Part shown: piece after piece, positions 55,280 through 62,868 of the stretch
Position numbering within the stretch: the stretch's first letter is position 1
Layout: the number at the start of each line of letters is the position of its first letter
Assembly (NCBI GenBank): GCA_963843755.1
Contig: CAWJLS010000007.1
Coordinates: forward strand, 248,001 to 312,000
From: CAWJLS01 sp963843755
GTDB taxonomy: Bacteria; Acidobacteriota; Thermoanaerobaculia; Multivoradales; DATKCC01
DNA: 64,000 nt
Reading direction: 5' to 3'
Position numbers and translations under genes: made by a program
The notes under the pieces: generated by a model
The model's database searches: none
The model's input: only the letters and a program-made list of their open reading frames with translations
What the model was told of the DNA's origin: nothing

Positions 55280-56317
55280 CTAGCCTCCGCCGCACTGTCT
55301 GCCGCAGGGTCCGCAGAAGAGGCTCTTCTCGACCTGGGCCGCGACCTCGCCCACGCTGCCGGTCGCGTCTCCGAGCTTTTCCAGGGCGGCCTCACGGGTC
55401 ATCGCGCCGAGGCGCACGAGCTGGGCCATCTCGTAGTCGTAAGGATGGAACCGGTACCGGTTCACGTGCCGGACGATGCCGAAGGCGTTGAGCCGGCAGT
55501 TGGTCGAGTTGGGGTCGACGTCGGTGGGCCGGCTCCAGCCGAGCCCGGAGATCGTGCGGTAGATCTCCGCCTCGTCGTAGCCGACGATGGGCAGCGGGCT
55601 GATCGTGTAGGGGAAGGGGTGCGTCCGGTGCTCCGCTTCGGTGAGCGTCACGTAGTCGTAGAGCCACGACCCGGTCCGCTCGGCCAGCCTGTCGAACAGC
55701 CGGCGGCGCAGCGCGAAGGGGATCTTGTTGTCCCGGTAGATGAGCTCCTCGTTCGACCGCAGGAGCTGCCCGGGGCTGTTGCCGAGCATGACCAGGGGGA
55801 CGCGCTTCTCGATGGCCGTTCTCAGCACGGCGGTCATCACCATGCGGATGCAGGAGATGCACACGCCGCTGCCGAACATGGTCAGGTGGTCCGGGTAGAC
55901 CTTCTCCATGCCGCTTTCGAGGAAGATCGCGTTCAAGTGGTCTGCGCGGTACCGGATCGTCATGTGGTCGACGTGGAGGGCCGAGACCACGGTGGCGATG
56001 TTGTCGAAGCAGGTGCGGGAGAGGAAACCGTTGTCGAGGGTCAGGGCCAGGAGCCGGAGGTCGTAGCGCTCCTGGAGCAGGTGGATCAGGAAGGTGCTGT
56101 CCTTGCCGCCGCTGAACGCTACGACGGCGTCGTACTGCCGTCGCGCGGAGCGCGCCTCTTCGATGACCCTCTCCATCTCCCCCAGGAGCTCTTCGGCCGG
56201 GCGGCCCGGGGCCGGCTGCGTCGCCAGCTCCCGGCAGACCGAGCAGACCCCGTCGTCGGAGAACGAGATCCCCGGGAAGCTCTCGGGGAGGACGCAGACC
56301 GTGCAGCGCCTCAACAC
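55280..56317 (-). CDS. PP-loop amidotransferase/thiotransferase-like protein with zinc-ribbon cysteines
   Basis: This is a 345-residue adenine-nucleotide alpha-hydrolase-type protein related to N-acetyl sugar amidotransferases (WbpG/PseA). An N-terminal ribbon CTVC...GVCSVC is followed by the ATP loop VVAFSGGKDST and a mid-protein CISC. A C-terminal CGPCGRQC cluster is extra. Relatives either add an amide nitrogen from a partner glutaminase or, as in tRNA thiolation and closthioamide synthesis, sulfur. The probable start GTG 56317 overlaps the AMP-ligase stop (GTGTTGA), with TTG 56314 as an alternative. Its role here is unknown. Confidence 0.82.
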   Translation of the reverse strand: MLRRCTVCVLPESFPGISFSDDGVCSVCRELATQPAPGRPAEELLGEMERVIEEARSARRQYDAVVAFSGGKDSTFLIHLLQERYDLRLLALTLDNGFLSRTCFDNIATVVSALHVDHMTIRYRADHLNAIFLESGMEKVYPDHLTMFGSGVCISCIRMVMTAVLRTAIEKRVPLVMLGNSPGQLLRSNEELIYRDNKIPFALRRRLFDRLAERTGSWLYDYVTLTEAEHRTHPFPYTISPLPIVGYDEAEIYRTISGLGWSRPTDVDPNSTNCRLNAFGIVRHVNRYRFHPYDYEMAQLVRLGAMTREAALEKLGDATGSVGEVAAQVEKSLFCGPCGRQCGGG

Positions 56318-57852
56318 GGCGCTTCCTCGAGAGCGAGGAGCCCCGACCGGTCGACCTTGCCCGAGGCCGTCGTCGGCATCGACTCGCACAGGGTCAGCTC
56401 GTCGGGGACCATGTAGTGGGGAAGGTGCCTCTTGCAGTGCCCGGCGACCGCCTGCGACGACAGGCCGGCTCCGGGGGCGGGGACGACGAAAGCGCGGAGG
56501 CGCGGCCCGTCGCCGCGATCCGGTGCACAGAGCACGGCCGCCATGACGACCCCGTCGATCGCCTCCAGGCAGGCCTCGATCTCCTCGGGAAAGACCTGGT
56601 ACCCGAGGCGCTTGATCATCGCGTCCTTGCGCCCGACGAAGTAGAGGTACCCCTCGTCGTCGAGCCTCCCCAGGTCGCCGGTGTGGACTCCGTCAGCACG
56701 GAAGGTCGCTCCGCCGTCGCGCCGCCAGTACCCGGGTGAAACGAACGCCCCCCGGTGGACGATCTCGCCGACGATCCCGGCGGGGCACCGATCGTCCGCC
56801 TCGTCGACGATCTCGACGGTCACCCCGGGCAGGCTCCTGCCGACCGAGCGCGGCTTGCGGTCGAGCTCGGCGGGAAGCAGGCAGGTGGAGCGGAACGCCT
56901 CGGTCGTCCCGTACATCATGTAGACGTCGGTCCCGCACAGGATCCGCCGCAGTCGCGCCAGCTCGTCCTCGGGGAAGACCTCGCCGATCAGCGTGAGATA
57001 GCGCAGGTGTGGGAACGAGAGCTCCGCGAACGCCGGGTAGCGGTGGAGCAGCATTCGCCAGAAGGACGGCATGGCATGGAACCCCGTGATCCGCTCGCTC
57101 TGCATCGTCCGCACCACGTCCTTGGGGAAGTGGGACGCCTGGAGGACCAGGGTTCCGCCCACCAACGTCGCGGTGAAGAGCTGGCTGAGGGCACCGTCGA
57201 ACGAGAACGGCGTGACGCTGATCAGCCGGTCGTCGGCCACGTTCCCGAGGACCGCCGCCGACACCCGGGTCGACTCGGAAAGGATCTGGTGGGTGACGAT
57301 GATGCCTTTCGAGCTCGCGGTCGTCCCCGAGGTGTAGAGGATCGCCGCCGGCTCCCGGTCGTCGGCGTGATCGGGCGCGTCGGCCCAGCCGGTCCCTCCG
57401 CCCAGGCGCAGGATCGAGTCGAGTGGCACGGCGCCGGGCGGGCCGGTGCTCCCGGCGCTCTCGCCGAGGCAGATCAGCAGCGGCGGCAGGATGCCGCGCC
57501 GCCGCGCCCGCTCGACGGCGGCGCCCTTGCTCGGATGGAAGAAGAGAGCGGAGGGCTCCGTCTCTTCGATCACGTGCTGCAGCTTGGCGTCGCGGAAGGC
57601 AGGGTTCATGTGCACCATGACGCAACCGGCCTTCGCCAGCGCGAAGATCACGTACACCTCCGCGGCGCATTTCGACGAATAGATCCCGACGCGCATCCCC
57701 TTCTCGATGCCGCGGGATCTCAGGAAACCGGCGATCTTCGCCGATCTCTCGGCGAGCTCGAGGTACGAGACCCGGAGCCCCCGGTCGACGAGCGCCTCCT
57801 TGCCGGGAAGGTCCCTCGCCGACCGGGACAGCATCTCGGAGATCGACGACAT
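56311..57852 (-). CDS. Stand-alone AMP-dependent acyl/aminoacyl ligase
   Basis: This is a 513-residue ANL-superfamily adenylating enzyme with the P-loop YTSGTTASSKG, PFSFDGALSQ in the acid-binding pocket, YGTTE, HTGDLG, and catalytic Lys in SGKVDRSGL. It lies between the free carrier protein gene and the NRPS genes and probably activates the starter acid and loads it on that carrier. ATG 57852 has GAGGG at suitable distance; ATG 57873, 6 bp after the carrier stop, would add seven residues. It also resembles exosortase-associated acyl-CoA ligases, so the substrate is not assigned. Confidence 0.88.
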   Translation of the reverse strand: MSSISEMLSRSARDLPGKEALVDRGLRVSYLELAERSAKIAGFLRSRGIEKGMRVGIYSSKCAAEVYVIFALAKAGCVMVHMNPAFRDAKLQHVIEETEPSALFFHPSKGAAVERARRRGILPPLLICLGESAGSTGPPGAVPLDSILRLGGGTGWADAPDHADDREPAAILYTSGTTASSKGIIVTHQILSESTRVSAAVLGNVADDRLISVTPFSFDGALSQLFTATLVGGTLVLQASHFPKDVVRTMQSERITGFHAMPSFWRMLLHRYPAFAELSFPHLRYLTLIGEVFPEDELARLRRILCGTDVYMMYGTTEAFRSTCLLPAELDRKPRSVGRSLPGVTVEIVDEADDRCPAGIVGEIVHRGAFVSPGYWRRDGGATFRADGVHTGDLGRLDDEGYLYFVGRKDAMIKRLGYQVFPEEIEACLEAIDGVVMAAVLCAPDRGDGPRLRAFVVPAPGAGLSSQAVAGHCKRHLPHYMVPDELTLCESMPTTASGKVDRSGLLALEEAPC

Positions 57853-57878
57853 GGGCGGGCCCTCGCTCGGCATACCGG

Positions 57879-58193
57879 TCACGGTGAGCGGTGCCGACGT
57901 TGCAGGCCGGTGATCATGGTGACGAGGCCATCGACCGTGCCGAAGCTGTCCATGTCGATGTCGTCGCCGGAGATCTCCAGCGCGAACGTGTCCTCGATGA
58001 AGGCGACGAGAGACAGAACGTCCAGAGAGGTCAGCAGGCCCGACTCGAACAGGTTGATCGAGGGGTCCCCGATGGTCTCGTGGGCGGCGTCTTCGATGTA
58101 GCCGGTGATCGTCTCCCGGACCGTCCGGGCGGCATCGACGGCTCCCTCGGCGGGGATTCCCGAGGTATCCACCAGCGGCTCGCGTACGCTCAT
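57879..58193 (-). CDS. Free-standing acyl/peptidyl carrier protein
   Basis: This 104-residue acidic helical protein carries the phosphopantetheine serine at Ser56 in GLLTSLDVLSL, similar to DltC and pyrrole-type PCPs. The N-terminal 25 residues are an extension before helix 1. The SD GGAGAGG precedes ATG 58193. Followed directly by the AMP-ligase gene, it likely holds the starter unit for NRPS module 1, or the substrate of the dehydrogenase-like flavoprotein. No phosphopantetheinyl transferase gene is in the window. Confidence 0.9.
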   Translation of the reverse strand: MSVREPLVDTSGIPAEGAVDAARTVRETITGYIEDAAHETIGDPSINLFESGLLTSLDVLSLVAFIEDTFALEISGDDIDMDSFGTVDGLVTMITGLQRRHRSP

Positions 58194-58304
58194 GGGTCAC
58201 CTCTCCGTGTGCCGGTGACCGGCCGGTCGCCGGCTCCGATCGAGTGGGCACCCGGTCGGCTCGTGGTGTGGAGGCCCGGACCGCCGGTGGCGGCCGGGTC
58301 CCGT

Positions 58305-58718
58305 TCATGCTCCTGCTTCAGCGGTGCCTTTGTCCGCGGCGCCCTGTTCCGCGACCGGCGCGGAGACCCACATCCAGGTGCCCATCGCGGCCAAGACGGC
58401 GGCCTGGACCGGCATCAGCCGGCACAGGATGGCGTTCTGGCTCAGCGTGATGAGCGCGGCGCGGGGAGGCGCCTCCTCGGCGGCCCCCTCCTCGCCGGCC
58501 GGCTTGGCCGCCGCGGGGATCTCCTCGATGTCGATCACGTCGGCGGCGTCGATCTCGTACTTCGCGCCGTTGACGTCGATGCGGCAGGCGGTGTCGGTGA
58601 CGGAGTGGATCGTGCCGGCGATCACCACCTCGCGCTTCTCGGGCGCGACAGGCTCCACGCCGCACCACAAGGGTGTTCCGGGGTTCTTGAAGCCACTTGC
58701 GAACTTCTTGAGTTTCAT
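58305..58718 (-). CDS. Small unknown protein at the head of the NRPS operon
   Basis: This 137-residue protein has no recognised family. A short basic N-terminus (MKLKKFASGFKN) is followed by a beta-rich segment (VVIAGTIHSVTDTACRIDVNG), an Ala/Glu-rich linker (about 70-86) and a hydrophobic stretch (about 88-120) that could be a membrane helix. ATG 58718 has a GGAGG SD. It is the first minus-strand gene before the carrier protein, 111 bp away, so it is probably the operon leader gene. Longer frames reaching 58838 and 58851 lack SDs and were not used. Confidence 0.6.
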   Translation of the reverse strand: MKLKKFASGFKNPGTPLWCGVEPVAPEKREVVIAGTIHSVTDTACRIDVNGAKYEIDAADVIDIEEIPAAAKPAGEEGAAEEAPPRAALITLSQNAILCRLMPVQAAVLAAMGTWMWVSAPVAEQGAADKGTAEAGA

Positions 58719-59073
58719 CGTTGCCTCCGGGGCATCGGTCAACCAACTGTCGAATTCGCGAGAGGGTCGGTCGTGGTCGGCCCTGACTGGGCGGACCCCG
58801 AGCGCTCGCGAAAGCCGGCTGCAGATCCGAAATCTCACGCTTGTTCATCATCGACGACCCGATAACGACGCTTAATCAAGCGATCCAATAAGCACGACGT
58901 CACTGGAACAAGAACACCGAGGAGCCGATCCGCGCAACACCTTCCGGGGTGGAGGCGGAGCCCGTCTGCCGGGGTAGGGGGCGCTCGATGACCGGCGCGG
59001 GAGGGCGCGGAACGAGGGGGAGGGGGCCGCCGGCGTGCCTGCCGGGGCGAGGAGGGGCAGTCCGGGCGGTGGT
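58719..59073. other. Non-coding gap upstream of the NRPS operon
   Basis: No credible gene is seen in these 355 bp. The part at about 58840-58910 is much more AT-rich than the rest and contains a perfect-arm palindrome; it is the probable promoter zone for the minus-strand operon, though no clear -35/-10 pair could be fixed. The 3' end of the hcrB-like gene borders it on the right, so a terminator is expected but none stands out. Confidence 0.5.
58869..58882. promoter_or_regulatory. Palindrome CGCTTAATCAAGCG, candidate operator
   Basis: The arms CGCTT and AAGCG are perfectly complementary around AATC. The site lies in the AT-rich part of the gap, about 150 bp before the first gene of the NRPS operon. 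A regulator-binding role is only inferred from symmetry and place. Confidence 0.35.
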
Positions 59074-60105
59074 CTAGGAGGCGGCGTCGCGGCAGGCCCG
59101 CAGCGTTCGCTCGACGTAGGCGGGTACCACCGAGCCGCGCCACTGGGCTTGGAAGTCGGTGTTGTCCATCGGCGTCGCGCCGCGGCGGGCGAGCTTGGCG
59201 GCTTCGGCGATGGTGTCGTCGGTGAGCTGCTTGCCGACCAGCGCCGCCGCGGCCTTCTCGGCCGGCAGCGGCCGGGAGGAGACCGCGCCCAGGACGATGC
59301 GGGCCTCCTCGACGGTGCCGTCGCCGGCCAGGCGCAGGGCCGCCGCCACGGAGAGCACGGCGAAGTCGATCGATCCCCGGCGGCGGAGCTTCGAGAACGA
59401 GCTCACCAGGTGCTCGCTGCTCGATTCGGCCGGCACCAGGATCTCGGCGACCAGCTCGTCCGGCCGCTTGGTGAGGTAGTCGATGCCGTCGTCGCGGTAG
59501 AGGTCCGCCAGGGGGATGGTCCGTTCGCCTTCGTTCGACACCAGCCGGATACGCGCACCGAGGGCGATCAGCATGGGGGCCGAGTCGCTCGCCGAGTGGG
59601 CCCAGCAGCGGGGCGAGCTGGGCGCCACCCAGCAGGTCTCGCCGCACTCCTTCATGCAGTAGTCGATCGAGCGGCGCCACTCTTCGGTCTGGTTGTAGTA
59701 GGTGCAGCGGGTGTCGACGCAGACGTTGCCGCCGATCGTCCCCATGTTGCGCAGAGGCGGCGACGAGATCGCCTCGACCGCCTGGGCAAGGGCGGGGTAG
59801 CGCCCGCGCACGGCCGGGTGCTCGGCCACCTCGGTGAGGGTGGCGGTGGCGCCGAGCCGCAGCTCCCCGCCGCCGCTGCCCGAGCCGCCGTCGTCCCGGA
59901 TCGCCCGCAGCTCGTCGACCGCGCCCAGGCCGACCACCACCTCGGCGCTCTGGTGGCGCCGCTTCATGTTCGGCCAGAGATCCGTGCCGCCGGCCACCGG
60001 GCGGACCCGGGTCGGCGCCTCGGCAGCCCCCTCGGCGGCGAGGATCGAGGCGGCCTCGGCGAGGCTCTTGGCGGGGCGGTAGGTGAAGCGGGGCAGGCGG
60101 AGCAT
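59074..60105 (-). CDS. hcrB: 4-hydroxybenzoyl-CoA reductase-like beta subunit (FAD, extra 4Fe-4S)
   Basis: This 343-residue FAD-binding subunit belongs to the xanthine oxidase family. The flavin motifs are RPVAGGTDLWPNMK and GTIGGN. What sets it apart is an inserted loop with C134 (TRCTYYNQ), C150, C158 and C167, spaced 16, 8 and 9 residues. As I recall, that is the same spacing as the [4Fe-4S] ligands unique to Thauera HcrB, which let 4-hydroxybenzoyl-CoA reductase run reductively. The pathway removes the para-hydroxyl of aromatic CoA esters anaerobically. The alpha subunit gene lies 106 bp upstream. A carbon monoxide dehydrogenase or xanthine dehydrogenase subunit would lack this loop. Confidence 0.88.
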   Translation of the reverse strand: MLRLPRFTYRPAKSLAEAASILAAEGAAEAPTRVRPVAGGTDLWPNMKRRHQSAEVVVGLGAVDELRAIRDDGGSGSGGGELRLGATATLTEVAEHPAVRGRYPALAQAVEAISSPPLRNMGTIGGNVCVDTRCTYYNQTEEWRRSIDYCMKECGETCWVAPSSPRCWAHSASDSAPMLIALGARIRLVSNEGERTIPLADLYRDDGIDYLTKRPDELVAEILVPAESSSEHLVSSFSKLRRRGSIDFAVLSVAAALRLAGDGTVEEARIVLGAVSSRPLPAEKAAAALVGKQLTDDTIAEAAKLARRGATPMDNTDFQAQWRGSVVPAYVERTLRACRDAAS

Positions 60106-60139
60106 GGCGCGAGGGATCTCCTCTCAGGTCGGCGATAGG

Positions 60140-60166
60140 GTGAGAGCGGTGAGAGCGGTGAGAGCG
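60140..60166 (+). repeat. Three tandem copies of GTGAGAGCG
   Basis: A perfect 9-bp repeat in the 106-bp gap between the alpha and beta subunit genes. No function is evident. Confidence 0.7.
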
Positions 60167-60211
60167 GTGCGATCTGGGCGGGGCCGCGGCGGGATCGGGC
60201 TCACCGTGGGC

Positions 60212-62779
60212 TCACTTGGTCGTCAGCGAGGCGATGTCCTTCTTCTGGAGCGCCTCGTCGCGTTCCATCATGGTGCCGGAGGCCGACCGCATGCCGCCGC
60301 GCAGCCGGTGCTTGTAGTCGTTGATCGCCCGTCCGTCGCCGCCCTCGGCCGGCGTCGGCACCACCAGCAGCTCGCCGAAATCGACCTCGGGGAAGCGCTC
60401 CGGCCCGAACCGGGGCTCCTCGCCCTTGGCCTTCCTGTCGAGCGCCTTGGCGATCATGTGGGGGTGGATCGGCACCTGGTCGACCCGCACGCCGACCGCG
60501 TCGAAGATCGAGTTGGCCACCGCCGGCATGATCGGCAGAAGCGGTCCCTGGCCGACCTCCTTGGCCCCGAACGGGCCCTCCGGGTCCGGGTCCTCGATGA
60601 TGTAGCTGATCACCTCCGGCATCTCCTCGAAGGTCGGGCTCTTGTACTCGAGCAGCGACGGGTGCCGGTGGACCAGGGAGCCGGAGAGGTGCTTGGGGAG
60701 GCGGCGGTAGACCTGCTCTTCCATCATCGCCTCGCCGAGCGCCATGTAGACACTGCCCTCGATCTGCCCCATCACCAGGGCCGGGTTGATGCACTTGCCC
60801 ACGTCGTGGGCGATCCACACCTTTTCGACCTCGAACAGCCCGGTCGCCGGGTCGACCACCGTCTCGACCACCGCGGCCGAGTAGGAGTAGGTCGGCGACG
60901 GTCCGACGCCGGCGCCCCGGTAGCGGCCCGGGGAGCGGGGCGGGATGTACGAGCCGGTGGTCCCCAGCGTTCCGAACTTGGCCTCCGCCGCGATCACCGC
61001 CTCCTCGAACGACACGCCCGTTTCCGGGTCCTCGGCATCGAACACCCGCCGGTCGGCGAACACCAGGCGGCCCTTCGGCAGCTCGAGCTTCTCGGCCACC
61101 GCCCGGGCGATCAGGTCGCGCGCCCGGTCGGCCGCCTCGAGAGCCGCGTTGCCGACCATCAGGGTGACGCGCGAGGAGTAGCTCCCCAGGTCGACCGGGG
61201 TCAGGTCGGTGTCGGCCACGCACAGGCGGATGTCGGCGAGATCGATTCCCAGCACCTCGGCGACTACCGCGGCGAGCACCGAGTCCGACCCCTGGCCGAT
61301 CTCCGACTCGCCGCAGAAGACGGCGACCCCGCCCGAACGGTCGAGCTTGAGCTGGACGCCCGATTGGGGCATGTGGTTCCAGTAGATCGGCAGGCCCGCG
61401 CCGGAGAGGTAGGAGCCGCAGGCGAGGCCGAGGCCGCGCCCTGCGGGCAGCTTGCCGTAGCGCTCGCGCCAGCCGGAGCCCTCGACCACCGCCTCGATGC
61501 AGCGGCCGAGGCCCATGGAGCCGATCTTGAGCCAGTTGGCGGTGACCGAGCCCGCGGGGGCCAGGTTGCGCAGGCGCAGATCGGCCGGGTCGATCCCCAG
61601 CGCGTGGGCGGCCTTGTCCAGGTGGATCTCGAACGCGAAGCGGGGCTGAGGCGTGCCGTGGCCGCGCTTGGGTCCGCACGGCGCCTTGTTGGTGAACGCC
61701 CGCAGGCCGTCGAAGCGGTAGGCCGGCAGGTCGTAGGTGACCGTCTGGAGCGCGCCGGTGTAGTAGGTCGAGGCGACGCCGTAGGAGCCGTAGGCGCCGC
61801 CGTCGAGGGCGGTCTTCAGGTGCTGGGCGGTCATCGAGCCGTCCTTCCTGAAGCCGGTCTTGACGTGCATCAGCACCGGGTGGCGGCCGCGATGGCAGTA
61901 GAAGACCTCTTCGCGGGTCAGGGTCACCTTGACCGGGCGGCCCAGCTTGAGCGCCATGGCCGCGGCGGCGATCTCGTGGTTGAACGGGTCGCTCTTGCCG
62001 CCGAAGCCGCCGCCCACCGGCGCCGCCACCACCCGCACCCGGGAGGCGGGCAGCGCCAGCACCTTGGCCAGGGCCCGGTGGAGGTAGTGGGGCGTCTGGG
62101 TCGAGGAGTAGACGGTGACGCGCCCTTCGTCCTCCGGCACCGCCACGGTCGCGTGCTGCTCCATGGGCAAGTGGGTGTTGCCCTCGTAGAAGGCCGTGTC
62201 CTCGAGCACCAGGTCGGCCGCGGCGAGCCCGGCGTCGACGTCGCCGAAGCGCATGGAGACGAGCTTGTGGAGGTTGCCCTGGTCGCCGTAGTCGTGGATG
62301 CGCGGCTCCGGCGTCTCGATCGCCTCGTCGACCGACGCGATCGTCTCGAGCGGCTCGATCGCCACCTCGACCGCGAGGGCCGCCTCCCAGGCGGCGTCCT
62401 CGGTGGCGGCGGCGACCGCGACCACCGGGTCGCCGACGAAGCGCACGGTCTCGGGGCAGAGGGCGTGCTCGTCCTGGGAGACCGGCAGGATGCCGAACGG
62501 TGTCGGAAGGTCGCGGCCGGTCAGGAAGCCGAGGACGCCGGGGACCGCCTCGGCGGCGGAGAGGTCGATGCCGGTGATCCGGCCGTGGGGAACGGTCGAG
62601 CGCACCAGCCGCATGAAGCACATGCGGGGGAACGACAGGTCGTCCGCGAAACGCGTGGCGCCGGTGACCTTCGACCGCCCGTCGACCCGCCGGAACGGCG
62701 TGCCGACGATGTTCTTCGCTGTGCGGACCCGCTTGCCGGGGTGCGCTTCGGGGCTCTTCTTTTCGACCGGTTCAGCCAT
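60212..62779 (-). CDS. hcrA: 4-hydroxybenzoyl-CoA reductase-like molybdopterin (alpha) subunit
   Basis: This 855-residue catalytic subunit of a molybdenum hydroxylase-family enzyme binds the Mo-pterin cofactor and acts on the aromatic acyl-CoA. Landmarks include GRSKVTGATRFADD at the N-terminus, GGGFGGKSDP, RGHGTPQPRFAFE, and the GQGSDS / GAKEVGQGPLLPI loops near the C-terminus. It is somewhat longer than the roughly 770 residues usual for HcrA. ATG 62779 follows a GGAGGAA SD. The small [2Fe-2S] gamma subunit that normally completes the enzyme is not found on either side. Confidence 0.87.
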   Translation of the reverse strand: MAEPVEKKSPEAHPGKRVRTAKNIVGTPFRRVDGRSKVTGATRFADDLSFPRMCFMRLVRSTVPHGRITGIDLSAAEAVPGVLGFLTGRDLPTPFGILPVSQDEHALCPETVRFVGDPVVAVAAATEDAAWEAALAVEVAIEPLETIASVDEAIETPEPRIHDYGDQGNLHKLVSMRFGDVDAGLAAADLVLEDTAFYEGNTHLPMEQHATVAVPEDEGRVTVYSSTQTPHYLHRALAKVLALPASRVRVVAAPVGGGFGGKSDPFNHEIAAAAMALKLGRPVKVTLTREEVFYCHRGRHPVLMHVKTGFRKDGSMTAQHLKTALDGGAYGSYGVASTYYTGALQTVTYDLPAYRFDGLRAFTNKAPCGPKRGHGTPQPRFAFEIHLDKAAHALGIDPADLRLRNLAPAGSVTANWLKIGSMGLGRCIEAVVEGSGWRERYGKLPAGRGLGLACGSYLSGAGLPIYWNHMPQSGVQLKLDRSGGVAVFCGESEIGQGSDSVLAAVVAEVLGIDLADIRLCVADTDLTPVDLGSYSSRVTLMVGNAALEAADRARDLIARAVAEKLELPKGRLVFADRRVFDAEDPETGVSFEEAVIAAEAKFGTLGTTGSYIPPRSPGRYRGAGVGPSPTYSYSAAVVETVVDPATGLFEVEKVWIAHDVGKCINPALVMGQIEGSVYMALGEAMMEEQVYRRLPKHLSGSLVHRHPSLLEYKSPTFEEMPEVISYIIEDPDPEGPFGAKEVGQGPLLPIMPAVANSIFDAVGVRVDQVPIHPHMIAKALDRKAKGEEPRFGPERFPEVDFGELLVVPTPAEGGDGRAINDYKHRLRGGMRSASGTMMERDEALQKKDIASLTTK

Positions 62780-62868
62780 CGTTCCTCCGGTCGGGGATTG
62801 TACCGGAGGCGCCCACCTGGACCGAGCACCCACGAGACCGGGCGCCGGGGATCGGTGAGAGGCTCGGC

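Noticed and set aside
58318..58851. 177-codon frame overlapping the operon-leading small gene
   Set aside because: It has no SD, and its Arg-rich protein mirrors the neighbouring frame; ATG 58718 in the other frame has GGAGG.
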